Assembly: GCA_023231065.1 (NCBI GenBank) | Contig: JALNWE010000002.1 | Coordinates: forward strand, 1 to 64,000 | Source: Bacteroidales bacterium | Lineage (GTDB): Bacteria; Bacteroidota; Bacteroidia; Bacteroidales; FEN-979 | DNA: 64,000 nt | Reading direction: 5' to 3' | Shown here: in pieces, positions 8,030-16,085 of the stretch | Layout of the letters: every line of letters starts with the position of its first letter | Numbering within the stretch: the stretch's first letter is position 1 | The notes under the pieces: generated by a model | Told to the model about the DNA's origin: nothing | The model's input: the letters and a program-made list of their open reading frames with translations, nothing else | Database searches by the model: none | Translations under genes and position numbers: made by a program

Positions 8030-9718
8030 TTATTTACTGATTTTATCGTTGACGACCCGGAAGATTTCTTCTTCCTTTGATTGCGCCTGCGTAATCAGTT
8101 TTTCTGCCTCTGACATGATGGATTCAAGAAAAGTTTTATCTTTTAGTCCGGCCCCGTTGACCTTCACATTCAGGTAAGCGCCCATCACAGCAGAACGGAT
8201 ACAGAGAGCGCCCACGCCGGCATCGGTCACGGAATTCGGGTTTCCCGCGTCCACCATGGCCTGGATGATCTCAAAGCCTTCAGATGCTTTTTGCATGGTA
8301 TGGAAAGGGACTTCTATGGCATATTTCGTTGCTTCCTGGATGGCGGTTGAACGGGTTGCTTTTTCTATATCGGTTCCTTTAGGCAATCCAAAAGCATCCA
8401 TGATCTTGTTGAAAGCGCGTGTATCTTCATCCACCAGGAACAATAATTCGTCTTTTAGTTTCTGCCCTTTCTCAGCCCAATCCGAAAATTCTTCCCAGCG
8501 TTCATCCCATCCCGGTTTATGAGAGGAAAGGTTGGCTACCATTGTTCCCAGGGATACACCAAGCGCTGCAATATAAGCAGAAACAGATCCCCCACCCGGG
8601 GCCGGTGATTCAGAAGCGGTTTCGTTCGCAAATCCCTCAGCCGTCAGGCTAACCAGGTTTTTTTCGGCGGGATCTTCCAGGAGGTATTCAATGATTTTCT
8701 CTTTGGGATTAAATGGTTTCAGGTCATCCAGTCCCAGCGATTTAACGGCTATTCTGATGATTTCTTCTTCCGCAATTCCTGTGGAACGCTGTTGTTTACG
8801 GAGAAAATACTTCCCGGCATCGATCATCGCTTTTTTGGGGATCAGTCCAACCAATTCAGAACCGGTTACGCGAAGGCCTCTTTCCTGAGCTTTCAGGCAC
8901 GACATTTCAAAAGCCTCATGGACCGGAGTTATGCTGATATTGGTAAGATTTATGGATACCTGGGCAATGCCATACTCCTTGATGTACCACCCGATAGCTT
9001 TACATGCTTTCAGGGCGCCCGGGATCCAGATTCCATTCCCGCTTTCATCCTTTTTGATCTTACCCGTGATGGGGTTCCCTTCACGAACCGGGCGACCCTT
9101 TTCGCGGATGTCAAAAGCAACGGCATTAGCCCGGCGGGTCGAAGTCGTGTTCAGGTTGATGTTATAAGCTACCAGGAAATCGCGTGCCCCGATGGCAATA
9201 GCGCCGGTTCGGGGATTGAACCGGGCCGGGCCAAAATCGGGTTTCCACTTCGGGTCTTCCAGTTTTTTAGGCAACCCTTCATATTCACCTGCACGGCAAT
9301 TGGCCAGGTTCCTGCGGTCGGGAATAAACGCCGCGTTTTCGTAACAATAAACCGGAATTTCCAGCTCTTTTCCAACCCTTTCGGCTAACTGGCGGGCATA
9401 ACCTGCTGTTTCTTCCATGGTTATATTGGAGACAGGCACCAGTGGACAAACATCGGTTCCGCCAAACCTCGGATGCTCCCCATGATGTTTGCTCATATCA
9501 ATGACATCCGCAGCTTTCCTGATAGCCTGAAAAGCCGCTTCAATAACAGCTTCCGGCGAACCGATAAAAGTTACAACAGTCCGGTTGGTCGCTTTTCCGG
9601 GGTCAACATCAAGTAACTTAACGCCTTCAATTTTTTCAATTTCGTCGGTGATCATTTTGATCACACCCATATCCTGTCCTTCTGAAAAATTAGGGACACA
9701 TTCGATTAGTTTTTTCAT
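8030..9718 (-). CDS. ftcD: Bifunctional glutamate formimidoyltransferase / formimidoyl-THF cyclodeaminase
   Basis: A 562-residue bifunctional enzyme of histidine catabolism. The N-terminal formiminotransferase (about 1-325) moves the formimino group from formiminoglutamate to tetrahydrofolate; the catalytic His aligns as His82 in KHHGEHPRFGG. The C-terminal cyclodeaminase (about 360-560) then releases ammonia and gives 5,10-methenyl-THF; its conserved SPAPGGGSVSAY motif is at 371-382. The domain order and length match the animal and Bacteroidota enzymes. It fits with hutI at 11892-13184; hutH and hutU are not in the window. It is transcribed divergently from the peptidase gene, with a candidate -7 box at 9763-9770 (minus strand). 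Confidence 0.96.
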   Translation of the reverse strand: MKKLIECVPNFSEGQDMGVIKMITDEIEKIEGVKLLDVDPGKATNRTVVTFIGSPEAVIEAAFQAIRKAADVIDMSKHHGEHPRFGGTDVCPLVPVSNITMEETAGYARQLAERVGKELEIPVYCYENAAFIPDRRNLANCRAGEYEGLPKKLEDPKWKPDFGPARFNPRTGAIAIGARDFLVAYNINLNTTSTRRANAVAFDIREKGRPVREGNPITGKIKKDESGNGIWIPGALKACKAIGWYIKEYGIAQVSINLTNISITPVHEAFEMSCLKAQERGLRVTGSELVGLIPKKAMIDAGKYFLRKQQRSTGIAEEEIIRIAVKSLGLDDLKPFNPKEKIIEYLLEDPAEKNLVSLTAEGFANETASESPAPGGGSVSAYIAALGVSLGTMVANLSSHKPGWDERWEEFSDWAEKGQKLKDELLFLVDEDTRAFNKIMDAFGLPKGTDIEKATRSTAIQEATKYAIEVPFHTMQKASEGFEIIQAMVDAGNPNSVTDAGVGALCIRSAVMGAYLNVKVNGAGLKDKTFLESIMSEAEKLITQAQSKEEEIFRVVNDKISK

Positions 9719-9762
9719 AATAACTTAGTATAACAAGTAAACAGAAACAGAGAAATTTTTTA

Positions 9763-9770
9763 CAAAAATA
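9763..9770 (-). promoter_or_regulatory. Candidate Bacteroidota -7 box for ftcD
   Basis: On the minus strand this reads TATTTTTG, matching the Bacteroidota sigma consensus TAnnTTTG, 45 bp upstream of the ftcD ATG. No clear -33 TTTG was found at the usual spacing. Confidence 0.4.
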
Positions 9771-9795
9771 GAGAAATCCCTTCATTATAAATATG

Positions 9796-9803
9796 TATGT
9801 TTG
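9796..9803 (+). promoter_or_regulatory. Candidate Bacteroidota -7 box for the HExxH peptidase
   Basis: TATGTTTG matches TAnnTTTG and lies 25 bp upstream of the ATG at 9829, the expected distance for a short leader. The -33 element is not evident. Confidence 0.5.
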
Positions 9804-9828
9804 CAATCTGTTTAAAAATGATATAGTT

Positions 9829-11880
9829 ATGAAAAAAATCCTGTTGATACTTTTACCTTTGGCACTGCTTTTCTGCCAGTGTAAACAAAAAGAGGGCGCC
9901 GGAACAACGGGCGCTGCACAATTTATCAGCCAAAATACCATGGACTCCGTTATGATCAAACTTAACAAACAATATGGCGAAACCGCAAAAGTGAGGATGG
10001 AAAAGGGGGTGAAACAAATTGCTGCGCTTTGGACCAAAGAAGATGGTTCAGACAAAGATTTCGAATCTTTCAGCCTCCAGTATTTTATAGGTGATCCTAA
10101 AAAACTGGATGTGTTATTCAACCGGTTGAACAATAACTATGAATCTTTATTCGGCCATTTCAATATAATCAGTCTGGAGTTGAAAAGGGGGATGCATCTC
10201 GACATAGGTGAAATGCTTGACATCGATCAGATCTTTGCAGCTTATGAACCAGGTTCCCATTTTGCTGACGATTTTTTCAACAATAAATTAGCTTTTATCA
10301 CCGCGCTGAACTTCCCTTCTTATTCGCTGGCAGAAAAAGAATCCCTGGGGCCTCAATGGACCCGCAAAGATTGGGCCTATGCACGGATGGGCGACCTGTT
10401 CACTTCCAGGGTTCCCGCTGCAGTGAATGTCAAAGTCTCAGAAGCATTGACCACCGCAGATAATTATATCTCCAACTATAATATTTTTGTTGGCAATCTG
10501 GTGGATGACCAGATGAAGGCACACTTTCCCAAAGATATGAAGTTGATTTCACACTGGAACCTGAGGGATGAACTCAAAGCCAATTACAATAAAGGGGAAG
10601 AGGGCCTGCTGAAACAGAAAATGATCTACCAGGTCATGCTGCATATCATCCACCAGGATATTCCCGACAGCGTAATCAATAACCCTGCCTTCCAGTGGAA
10701 TCCTTTTACCAATAAGATGTATAAGGATGGGAAAGAGATCAAGCCGACACCCGAGCCGGATACGCGTTATCAGTACCTGTTAGGAAATTTCAACGCGTTA
10801 AAGGCCGTAGATCCTTATACACCGATATACCCAACCTATATATTAAGGGCCTTTGACGCCGGAATGGAGATTCCCGAAGATCAGGTACAGAAACTCTTTA
10901 CCGATCTCTGTTCGTCCCCGCAGGTAAAACAGGTAGGGGCGCTTATCAGCAAACGGTTGGGACGGCCGCTTCAACCATTCGACATCTGGTATGATGGATT
11001 TAAGGCGCGCAGCAGCATGAATATGGATCTGTTAGATAAAACAACCCGCGCCAAGTATCCCAATACACAAGCATTCGAGGCCGATATTCCCAATATCCTG
11101 ATCAAACTGGGATTTAAACCGGATAAAGCCAAAGAGATAGCTTCCCATATTACTGTTGATCCGGCCCGTGGAAGCGGTCACGCCTGGGGTGCCCAGATGA
11201 AAGGCGACAAAGCCCATCTCCGTACCCGGATCGGTAAAGATGGAATGGATTACAAAGGGTATAACATTGCTATCCATGAACTGGGACATAATGTTGAACA
11301 AACCATCAGCCTTTATTTTGTTGATAACTACATGATGCAAGGTGTTCCCAATACTGCTGCTACCGAAGCTTTTGCCTTTACTTTCCAGAAACGGGACCTG
11401 GAACTACTGGGTATCAAAGAGACTGATCCCAATAAGGAAGCTTTGTTAGCCCTTGATAATTTCTGGGCCAGCTATGAGATCATGGGCGTATCGCTTGTAG
11501 ATATGCAGGTTTGGAAGTGGCTTTATGAGAATCCATCAGCCACCAAGGACCAGCTCAAAAAAACGGTTGTAAAATCGGCTATTGAGGTTTGGAATCAATA
11601 TTATGCTCCTGTTTTTGGTATTAAAGACAGCCCGATCCTGGCCATTTATTCACACATGATCGATAATCCGCTCTATCTCTCTAATTACCCGGTGGGCCAC
11701 CTGATCGATTTTCAGTTGGATCAGTTCCTGAAAGGGAAGAATTTTGCAGATGAAGCATTACGGATCTATTCAGCCGGGAGGTTGATACCGCAGCTCTGGA
11801 TGAAGAATGCCGTAGGTTCTGAAATTTCCATCAGGCCCCTGCTCAATGCTACTGACCAGGCGCTAAAGATCATAAAGTAA
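9829..11880 (+). CDS. Lipoprotein zinc metallopeptidase (HExxH), family uncertain
   Basis: A 683-residue exported protein. The start at 9829 gives a lipoprotein signal with Cys next to LLFCQCKQ, and the -7 box at 9796-9803 supports it. A zinc-binding motif IAIHELGHNVEQT lies about residue 485-497. Roughly 30 residues later, NTAATEAFAFTFQ supplies a plausible third ligand Glu, the gluzincin arrangement. The preceding 480 residues are soluble and helical. Its size is like DPP III (M49), but M49 has the six-residue HExxxH form and this has HExxH, so I do not assign M49. It sits between ftcD and hutI; a role in supplying histidine-containing peptides would be speculation. Confidence 0.72.
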   Translation: MKKILLILLPLALLFCQCKQKEGAGTTGAAQFISQNTMDSVMIKLNKQYGETAKVRMEKGVKQIAALWTKEDGSDKDFESFSLQYFIGDPKKLDVLFNRLNNNYESLFGHFNIISLELKRGMHLDIGEMLDIDQIFAAYEPGSHFADDFFNNKLAFITALNFPSYSLAEKESLGPQWTRKDWAYARMGDLFTSRVPAAVNVKVSEALTTADNYISNYNIFVGNLVDDQMKAHFPKDMKLISHWNLRDELKANYNKGEEGLLKQKMIYQVMLHIIHQDIPDSVINNPAFQWNPFTNKMYKDGKEIKPTPEPDTRYQYLLGNFNALKAVDPYTPIYPTYILRAFDAGMEIPEDQVQKLFTDLCSSPQVKQVGALISKRLGRPLQPFDIWYDGFKARSSMNMDLLDKTTRAKYPNTQAFEADIPNILIKLGFKPDKAKEIASHITVDPARGSGHAWGAQMKGDKAHLRTRIGKDGMDYKGYNIAIHELGHNVEQTISLYFVDNYMMQGVPNTAATEAFAFTFQKRDLELLGIKETDPNKEALLALDNFWASYEIMGVSLVDMQVWKWLYENPSATKDQLKKTVVKSAIEVWNQYYAPVFGIKDSPILAIYSHMIDNPLYLSNYPVGHLIDFQLDQFLKGKNFADEALRIYSAGRLIPQLWMKNAVGSEISIRPLLNATDQALKIIK

Positions 11881-11891
11881 TTTCCGGTGGA

Positions 11892-13184
11892 TCAATGGAT
11901 TATTTCACCGTTGAGGATCACTGTTTCAACTTTATTGCTTCCATATGCATAAGGCATGAATTCGATGGCTGGAATGGGACATGTGATAAAAACATTGGCT
12001 ACCTTTCCACGTGCAATACTGCCAACCTCTTCGCTGAGCCCCATGGCATAAGCGGTGTTAATGGTCATTGCATGGATCGCTTCGGCGGGTAACATCCTGT
12101 ATTTGATACAAGCCATCGAAAGAATGAATTGCATATTGCCCGAGGGTGAAGATCCGGGGTTGTAATCACTGGCCAGGGCAACGGGTAAACCGGCATCGAT
12201 CATTTTCCGGACCGGGGCATAATCCATACCCAGGAAAAAGGCCGCCCCTGGTAAAATGGTAGGCATGGTTTCTGTGCCCGACAGACACCTGATCTCATCT
12301 TCACCAGTATATTCAAGGTGATCCACCGAAAGGGCATTGTATTTGACTCCAACCTGGATCCCTCCCGAAAAATCAAGTTCATTGGCGTGGATCTTGGGCC
12401 TCAAGCCGTATTTCATCCCGGCATTGAGGATCCGGTCGGTATCAGTAGCAGTAAAAAAGCCCCGGTCGCAAAAGACATCAATGAAATCGGCTAATTCCCC
12501 GGCAGCTACCTGCGGGATCATCTCGTTGATAACAAGATCCACAAATTCTTCCTGTTTTCCAACATACTCCATGGGCACCGCGTGGGCGCCAAGAAATGTC
12601 GGAATGATCATGACGGGGGATAACGCTTTCAAACGTTTGATGACACGAAGCATTTTGAGTTCATCCTCCACATTCAGGCCGTATCCGCTCTTGATCTCCA
12701 CCGCGCCGGTTCCAAGCATCATGATCTCATGAAGCCGGATCAAAGCCTGCTCAACGAGCTCCTCTTCGGAAGCCTCATGCAACCTCCTTGCGGAATTCAG
12801 GATCCCTCCTCCCCGGCGTGCAATCTCTTCATAACTCAGTCCCCTGATCTTATCGATGTATTCAATCTCCCGGCTACCGGCATATACCAAATGCGTGTGT
12901 GAATCACAAAACGAAGGGAACACCATTCTGCCGCTGGCATCGATCCGGATCAAATGAGTGCCGGATGCAGCGTCACCGGATGCTGAAGCTGGTTTCTTTT
13001 GGGGTTCATGGAGCCGCTCTTCCTGAAAAGGCATTTTTCCGAAGTCAAGGATCCGGCCGTTACCGATATAAAGCCACGCGTCTTGAATGGTATTCAGGAC
13101 TGCCATTGAAGATCCGGCAACTTTCAACGCCGGGCTCTCTTCAACCTGAACTAATTCCTTAATATTGGTTATGAGTATATCCAT
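11892..13184 (-). CDS. hutI: Imidazolonepropionase
   Basis: A 430-residue amidohydrolase that hydrolyses 4-imidazolone-5-propanoate to N-formimino-L-glutamate, the substrate of the nearby FtcD. The metal-binding HTH motif is in FCDSHTHLVYAGSRE. Further conserved segments are RGGGILNSARRL, EIKSGYGL, PTFLGAHAVP, HANEL, SVDHLEY and ALASDYNPGSSPSGNM. A stretch near residues 56-72 (EPQKKPASASGDAASGT) is a low-complexity insertion before the catalytic barrel. The gene begins 10 bp after the stop of the upstream zinc-ribbon gene and ends 11 bp from the convergent peptidase gene. Confidence in function is high. Confidence 0.95.
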   Translation of the reverse strand: MDILITNIKELVQVEESPALKVAGSSMAVLNTIQDAWLYIGNGRILDFGKMPFQEERLHEPQKKPASASGDAASGTHLIRIDASGRMVFPSFCDSHTHLVYAGSREIEYIDKIRGLSYEEIARRGGGILNSARRLHEASEEELVEQALIRLHEIMMLGTGAVEIKSGYGLNVEDELKMLRVIKRLKALSPVMIIPTFLGAHAVPMEYVGKQEEFVDLVINEMIPQVAAGELADFIDVFCDRGFFTATDTDRILNAGMKYGLRPKIHANELDFSGGIQVGVKYNALSVDHLEYTGEDEIRCLSGTETMPTILPGAAFFLGMDYAPVRKMIDAGLPVALASDYNPGSSPSGNMQFILSMACIKYRMLPAEAIHAMTINTAYAMGLSEEVGSIARGKVANVFITCPIPAIEFMPYAYGSNKVETVILNGEIIH

Positions 13185-13194
13185 GAGCGTAAGA

Positions 13195-13620
13195 TTATTC
13201 TCCTGCTAAATTACTTCTATTTTCAGTATAAAGGATGTCAAGCCCTCCCCGGTTTTTGATACAATCCATCAGACGGGCCTTCAGTTTCCAGCAAGTCATC
13301 TGCCTAAGCTCGATCCTTCGCGATAATTCATAGGTTGATATTGACGGATCGTTGCAGACCATATATGCGATCCGGAATGCTTCCGTTAAAGGAATGTGGC
13401 AACGATGAAATATGGTGTTGGCCGTTGCCGATTCATCGTGTTTGCACCGTGTACACCGTCGTGAATAGGGCATTTTCCCCTGACAATAATTGGCGTGTCC
13501 ACATTTCCGGCAGATAAACCCTTCACTCCATTTCTTATCTGCAATGAATTTTAAACAATCATCCTCAGTGGCGAAAACAGCAGAAAGCTCCGCAAAATCT
13601 ATCTTTTTAACAGTTTTCAT
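13195..13620 (-). CDS. Stand-alone IS1595-type transposase zinc-ribbon protein
   Basis: A 141-residue protein that matches only the N-terminal part of IS1595/ISXO2-family transposases. It has a four-Cys zinc ribbon (Cys37, Cys40, Cys56, Cys59), then TANTIFHRCHIPLTEAFRIAY and a helix-turn-helix-like stretch ISTYELSRRIELRQMTCWKLK. The DDE nuclease domain that should follow is absent: the protein stops after about 30 more residues and hutI starts 10 bp later. No terminal inverted repeats are visible. It could be a decayed transposase or a domesticated DNA-binding protein. It may be cotranscribed with hutI, and a candidate -7 box lies at 13659-13666. Confidence 0.75.
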   Translation of the reverse strand: MKTVKKIDFAELSAVFATEDDCLKFIADKKWSEGFICRKCGHANYCQGKMPYSRRCTRCKHDESATANTIFHRCHIPLTEAFRIAYMVCNDPSISTYELSRRIELRQMTCWKLKARLMDCIKNRGGLDILYTENRSNLAGE

Positions 13621-13658
13621 GTGTTCATAATTTGTTTTTTAATGGTCACATTTGTATG

Positions 13659-13666
13659 CAAAATTA
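13659..13666 (-). promoter_or_regulatory. Candidate -7 box for the zinc-ribbon gene
   Basis: The minus strand reads TAATTTTG (TAnnTTTG), 38 bp upstream of the ATG of the zinc-ribbon gene, in a divergent intergenic region. Confidence 0.4.
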
Positions 13667-13708
13667 AACAATATGGTGATATTTATGCGATTTATCAAAA
13701 AACTTTAT

Positions 13709-13716
13709 TAGCTTTG
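13709..13716 (+). promoter_or_regulatory. Candidate -7 box for the thioredoxin-like lipoprotein
   Basis: TAGCTTTG followed by CAGC, 24 bp upstream of the ATG at 13741. It matches the Bacteroidota TAnnTTTG element and supports the 13741 start. Confidence 0.5.
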
Positions 13717-13740
13717 CAGCATCATTTAACAACCATACTT

Positions 13741-14205
13741 ATGAAAAAAGTAACGTTCCTTATCCTGTTTTTAAGCTCCCTGACATTTACTGCCTGCAGC
13801 AGCAATGCCGGCTCCCGTGTAGGGAATGCAGAAGATGGTGAAGGAGAGGTTGTCCACCTGACCACCCAGACTTTTCAGCAATTGATATGGGATTATACCA
13901 AAAATCCACAGGAATGGATTTTCAAAGGGGATCAACCATGTATTATTGATTTCTATGCCGATTGGTGCCGTCCATGTAAAATGATCGCTCCGATCATGGT
14001 TGAATTGTCCAAGGAGTATAAAGGCAAGGTGAGGGTTTATAAAATCAACACCGATGAACAGCGGGAACTCGCAAAGTTGTTCAATGTATCTTCCATTCCG
14101 GCAGTTTTATTTGTTCCAAAGACCGGGAAACCCCAGATGGCAGTGGGGGCCATGCAAAAACCCGCTTACGTGGATGCAATAAAAAATGTATTACAGGTAA
14201 AATAA
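13741..14205 (+). CDS. Thioredoxin-like lipoprotein
   Basis: A 154-residue periplasm-facing thioredoxin-fold protein. The signal sequence ends FTACSS, so Cys19 is the likely lipidated residue. The redox motif is WCRPCK (Cys76, Cys79), preceded by CIIDFYAD and followed by the cis-Pro loop SSIPAVLF, so the fold is complete and should be active as a disulfide oxidoreductase. I start it at 13741 because the signal peptide begins there and the -7 box at 13709-13716 is properly placed; longer in-frame forms would put that box inside the gene. A decayed second copy follows directly. Confidence 0.88.
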   Translation: MKKVTFLILFLSSLTFTACSSNAGSRVGNAEDGEGEVVHLTTQTFQQLIWDYTKNPQEWIFKGDQPCIIDFYADWCRPCKMIAPIMVELSKEYKGKVRVYKINTDEQRELAKLFNVSSIPAVLFVPKTGKPQMAVGAMQKPAYVDAIKNVLQVK

Positions 14206-14221
14206 TTTTGCGTTAAATTAA

Positions 14222-14410
14222 TCTATTCAATTCCTTGGTCCGCTTCCGTATATCATTGATTTTTATGCCGACTGGCATGCCCCATGTAAAATGGTTTCCT
14301 CAATACTGGAAGAGCTGGCTGTGGAATATGCAAGGAAGGTTAATATTTTTAAGATCGATACCGAGGCCGACCAGGAGCTCGCGGGAGTGTTTGGCATCCG
14401 GATTCAATGA
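14222..14410 (+). pseudogene. Decayed tandem copy of the thioredoxin-like gene
   Basis: An open reading stretch without a start codon, bounded by an in-frame TAA at 14219-14221 and TGA at 14408-14410. From about 14240 it encodes YIIDFYADWHAPCKMV and then FKIDTEADQELAGVFGIRI, closely parallel to the intact upstream gene. The first redox Cys is now His (WHAPC instead of WCRPC), and the copy stops where the cis-Pro loop should be. The signal peptide and C-terminal third are gone. It is best explained as a truncated tandem duplicate. Confidence 0.8.
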
Positions 14411-14460
14411 CTGACAGGGAACCGGTAATTTTGTAAATTTGCCGGCTTTATTATTTTCCC

Positions 14461-15072
14461 ATGATCATTCCAACAGCTTATTTGCCCCCTGTCGGCTACA
14501 TGGTCCACATATTTTGTGTGGAAGAAGTGGTTATTGAAGGTCATGAAACCTATTCCAAACAAACCTACAGGAACCATTGTAACATTTATGGCCCGAACGG
14601 CAAGCAAATGTTGGTTATTCCTGTGATCCGTGTCAACGGCAATCATACTTCAACCAAAGATATCAGGATATCGGCTCATGAGCCCTGGCAGAAGATACAC
14701 TGGCGGTCCATACAAACTGCTTATAACAATTCGCCATTCTTTTTATACTACCAGGACGAATTTGTGCCATTTTTTACCCGGCATTATGACTTTTTGCTGG
14801 ATTTTAACACTGACCTTCTTTTACTCCTCCTGAAACTGACAAAATCGACCATCCGCGTGTCCTTCAGCGATCATTTTATCCACAGTTCCCTGCTCAAATC
14901 AAGAGAGGATATGGTGTCGAAAAAAAATATTTACAACAATTCGCCCTATTTTCAACCCTTTGCATCCAAATCCGGTTTCATTTCCAACCTTTCGGTTATC
15001 GATTGCCTTTTCAATCTTGGTCCGGAGGCAGAGGGATATTTATCATCGCAAGGAGTGACAAGTTACAAATAA
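14461..15072 (+). CDS. WbqC-like family protein
   Basis: A 203-residue protein of the WbqC-like family, first noticed in O-antigen clusters and widespread in Bacteroidota. It starts with the typical TAYLPPVGYMVHIF, then YSKQTYRNHCNIYGPNG, the strongly conserved LVIPV stretch and IRISAHEPWQKIHWRSIQTA with YNNSPFFLYY. The biochemical activity is not established to my knowledge; some members are linked to surface polysaccharide. Here it lies on the same strand upstream of the NlpC/P60 gene, with no polysaccharide genes nearby. Confidence 0.85.
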   Translation: MIIPTAYLPPVGYMVHIFCVEEVVIEGHETYSKQTYRNHCNIYGPNGKQMLVIPVIRVNGNHTSTKDIRISAHEPWQKIHWRSIQTAYNNSPFFLYYQDEFVPFFTRHYDFLLDFNTDLLLLLLKLTKSTIRVSFSDHFIHSSLLKSREDMVSKKNIYNNSPYFQPFASKSGFISNLSVIDCLFNLGPEAEGYLSSQGVTSYK

Positions 15073-15142
15073 GGTATTCCAAGACCTTTTCACGGGTATA
15101 TTATTTAGGGTACATTATAATCAGTGGTTTCCGTATTCTTTT

Positions 15143-15150
15143 TACCTTTG
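15143..15150 (+). promoter_or_regulatory. Candidate -7 box for the NlpC/P60 gene
   Basis: TACCTTTG, 25 bp upstream of the ATG at 15175. It supports that start rather than the longer in-frame form beginning at 15124. Confidence 0.45.
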
Positions 15151-15174
15151 GAAATATTAATAAAACCAACTTCA

Positions 15175-15984
15175 ATGGAATTTGGAATTTGCCTGAACAG
15201 CATCATTCCTGTAAGGTCTGAGCCTTCCCATACTTCCCCCATGGTCACCCAGGTTCTTTTCGGAGAGCTTTTCAGGGTTATGGGGCAGGATAAAAACTGG
15301 TTGCAAGTCTGCCTTGCCTATGATGATTATGAGGGTTGGATCTCTGCCCTTCAGGCTCAGATCATCAGCGAATCCGAGTTCATCCGGTTGTATGAATCCG
15401 AAACATTCATCACAACGGATCTGGTCCAGTTGATCGCCCAGGAACCCGGTCACAAGATATTGCCCATTGTATTAGGGAGTTCACTCCCCGGTCTTCGCGA
15501 AAAGTATATGCATATTGGCCAGTACGATTTCTGTTATGAAGGAATGGCCGTAAACAACTCTCTTTTTGAAAACATTACTCGCCCGGCAGATTTGGTCAAT
15601 ACCCGCAGGCAACTGATCCGGGATGCTCATTTGTACATTCAGGCCCCCTATTCGTGGGGTGGCCGTTCTCCATTTGGTCTGGATTGTTCAGGGTTTGTAC
15701 AGATGCTTTATAAGCTGAACCATGTCAAACTTCTCCGCGATGCAAGGCAACAGGCAGGACAAGGAGAGATCATATCGTTGTTAGCTGAGACAGAACCAGG
15801 AGATCTTGCTTTTTTTGATGATGAAGAAGGGAACATAACCCACGTGGGAATGCTGATTGACAAACGCCGTATTATCCATTGCTTTGGGAATGTACATATC
15901 GATCCGATTGATCATGAAGGTATCTATAATGAGGAACATCAAAAGTACACCCGCCGGTTAAGATTGATCAAGAGGATGGTGTAA
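15175..15984 (+). CDS. NlpC/P60 cysteine peptidase with SH3-like domains
   Basis: A 269-residue C40-family endopeptidase predicted to cut peptide stems of peptidoglycan or muropeptides. The N-terminal region has bacterial SH3-like stretches (about 7-70, with FGELFRV and DDYEGWI). The catalytic domain spans about 145-265, with nucleophile Cys171 (GLDCSGFVQ), His223 (ITHVGML) and a third polar residue at His235 (IIHCFG). No signal peptide is obvious from the 15175 start, as in the YkfC-like cytosolic recycling enzymes that hydrolyse the L-Ala-gamma-D-Glu link, so a recycling role is plausible. Its stop codon touches the 7-bp periodic array at 15985. Confidence 0.9.
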   Translation: MEFGICLNSIIPVRSEPSHTSPMVTQVLFGELFRVMGQDKNWLQVCLAYDDYEGWISALQAQIISESEFIRLYESETFITTDLVQLIAQEPGHKILPIVLGSSLPGLREKYMHIGQYDFCYEGMAVNNSLFENITRPADLVNTRRQLIRDAHLYIQAPYSWGGRSPFGLDCSGFVQMLYKLNHVKLLRDARQQAGQGEIISLLAETEPGDLAFFDDEEGNITHVGMLIDKRRIIHCFGNVHIDPIDHEGIYNEEHQKYTRRLRLIKRMV

Positions 15985-16082
15985 ATGATTGATGATTAAC
16001 AGATGATGGCGGATGATGGATCCAAGTTACGGGATACGGGATACTGAATGCGGGTCAGCCAATGCCGGATGACAGATGGCAT
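15985..16082. repeat. Period-7 intergenic array (14 degenerate units)
   Basis: From directly after the NlpC/P60 stop to 4 bp before the end of the convergent OMP gene, the sequence divides into 14 consecutive 7-base units, such as ATGATTG, ATGATTA, ATGGCGG, ATGATGG, TTACGGG, ATACGGG, ATACTGA, ATGCGGG, ATGCCGG, ATGACAG and ATGGCAT. The phase is kept throughout and most units start with AT. Confidence 0.75.
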
Positions 16083-16085
16083 ATT

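Noticed and set aside
9829..11880. Dipeptidyl peptidase III (M49)
   Set aside because: M49 uses a six-residue HExxxH motif, while this protein has HELGH (HExxH).
13195..13620. Complete insertion sequence
   Set aside because: There is no DDE domain and no terminal inverted repeats or target duplications around the gene.
14222..14410. Functional second thioredoxin gene
   Set aside because: It has no start codon and no signal peptide, the first active-site Cys is His, and it is truncated before the cis-Pro loop.
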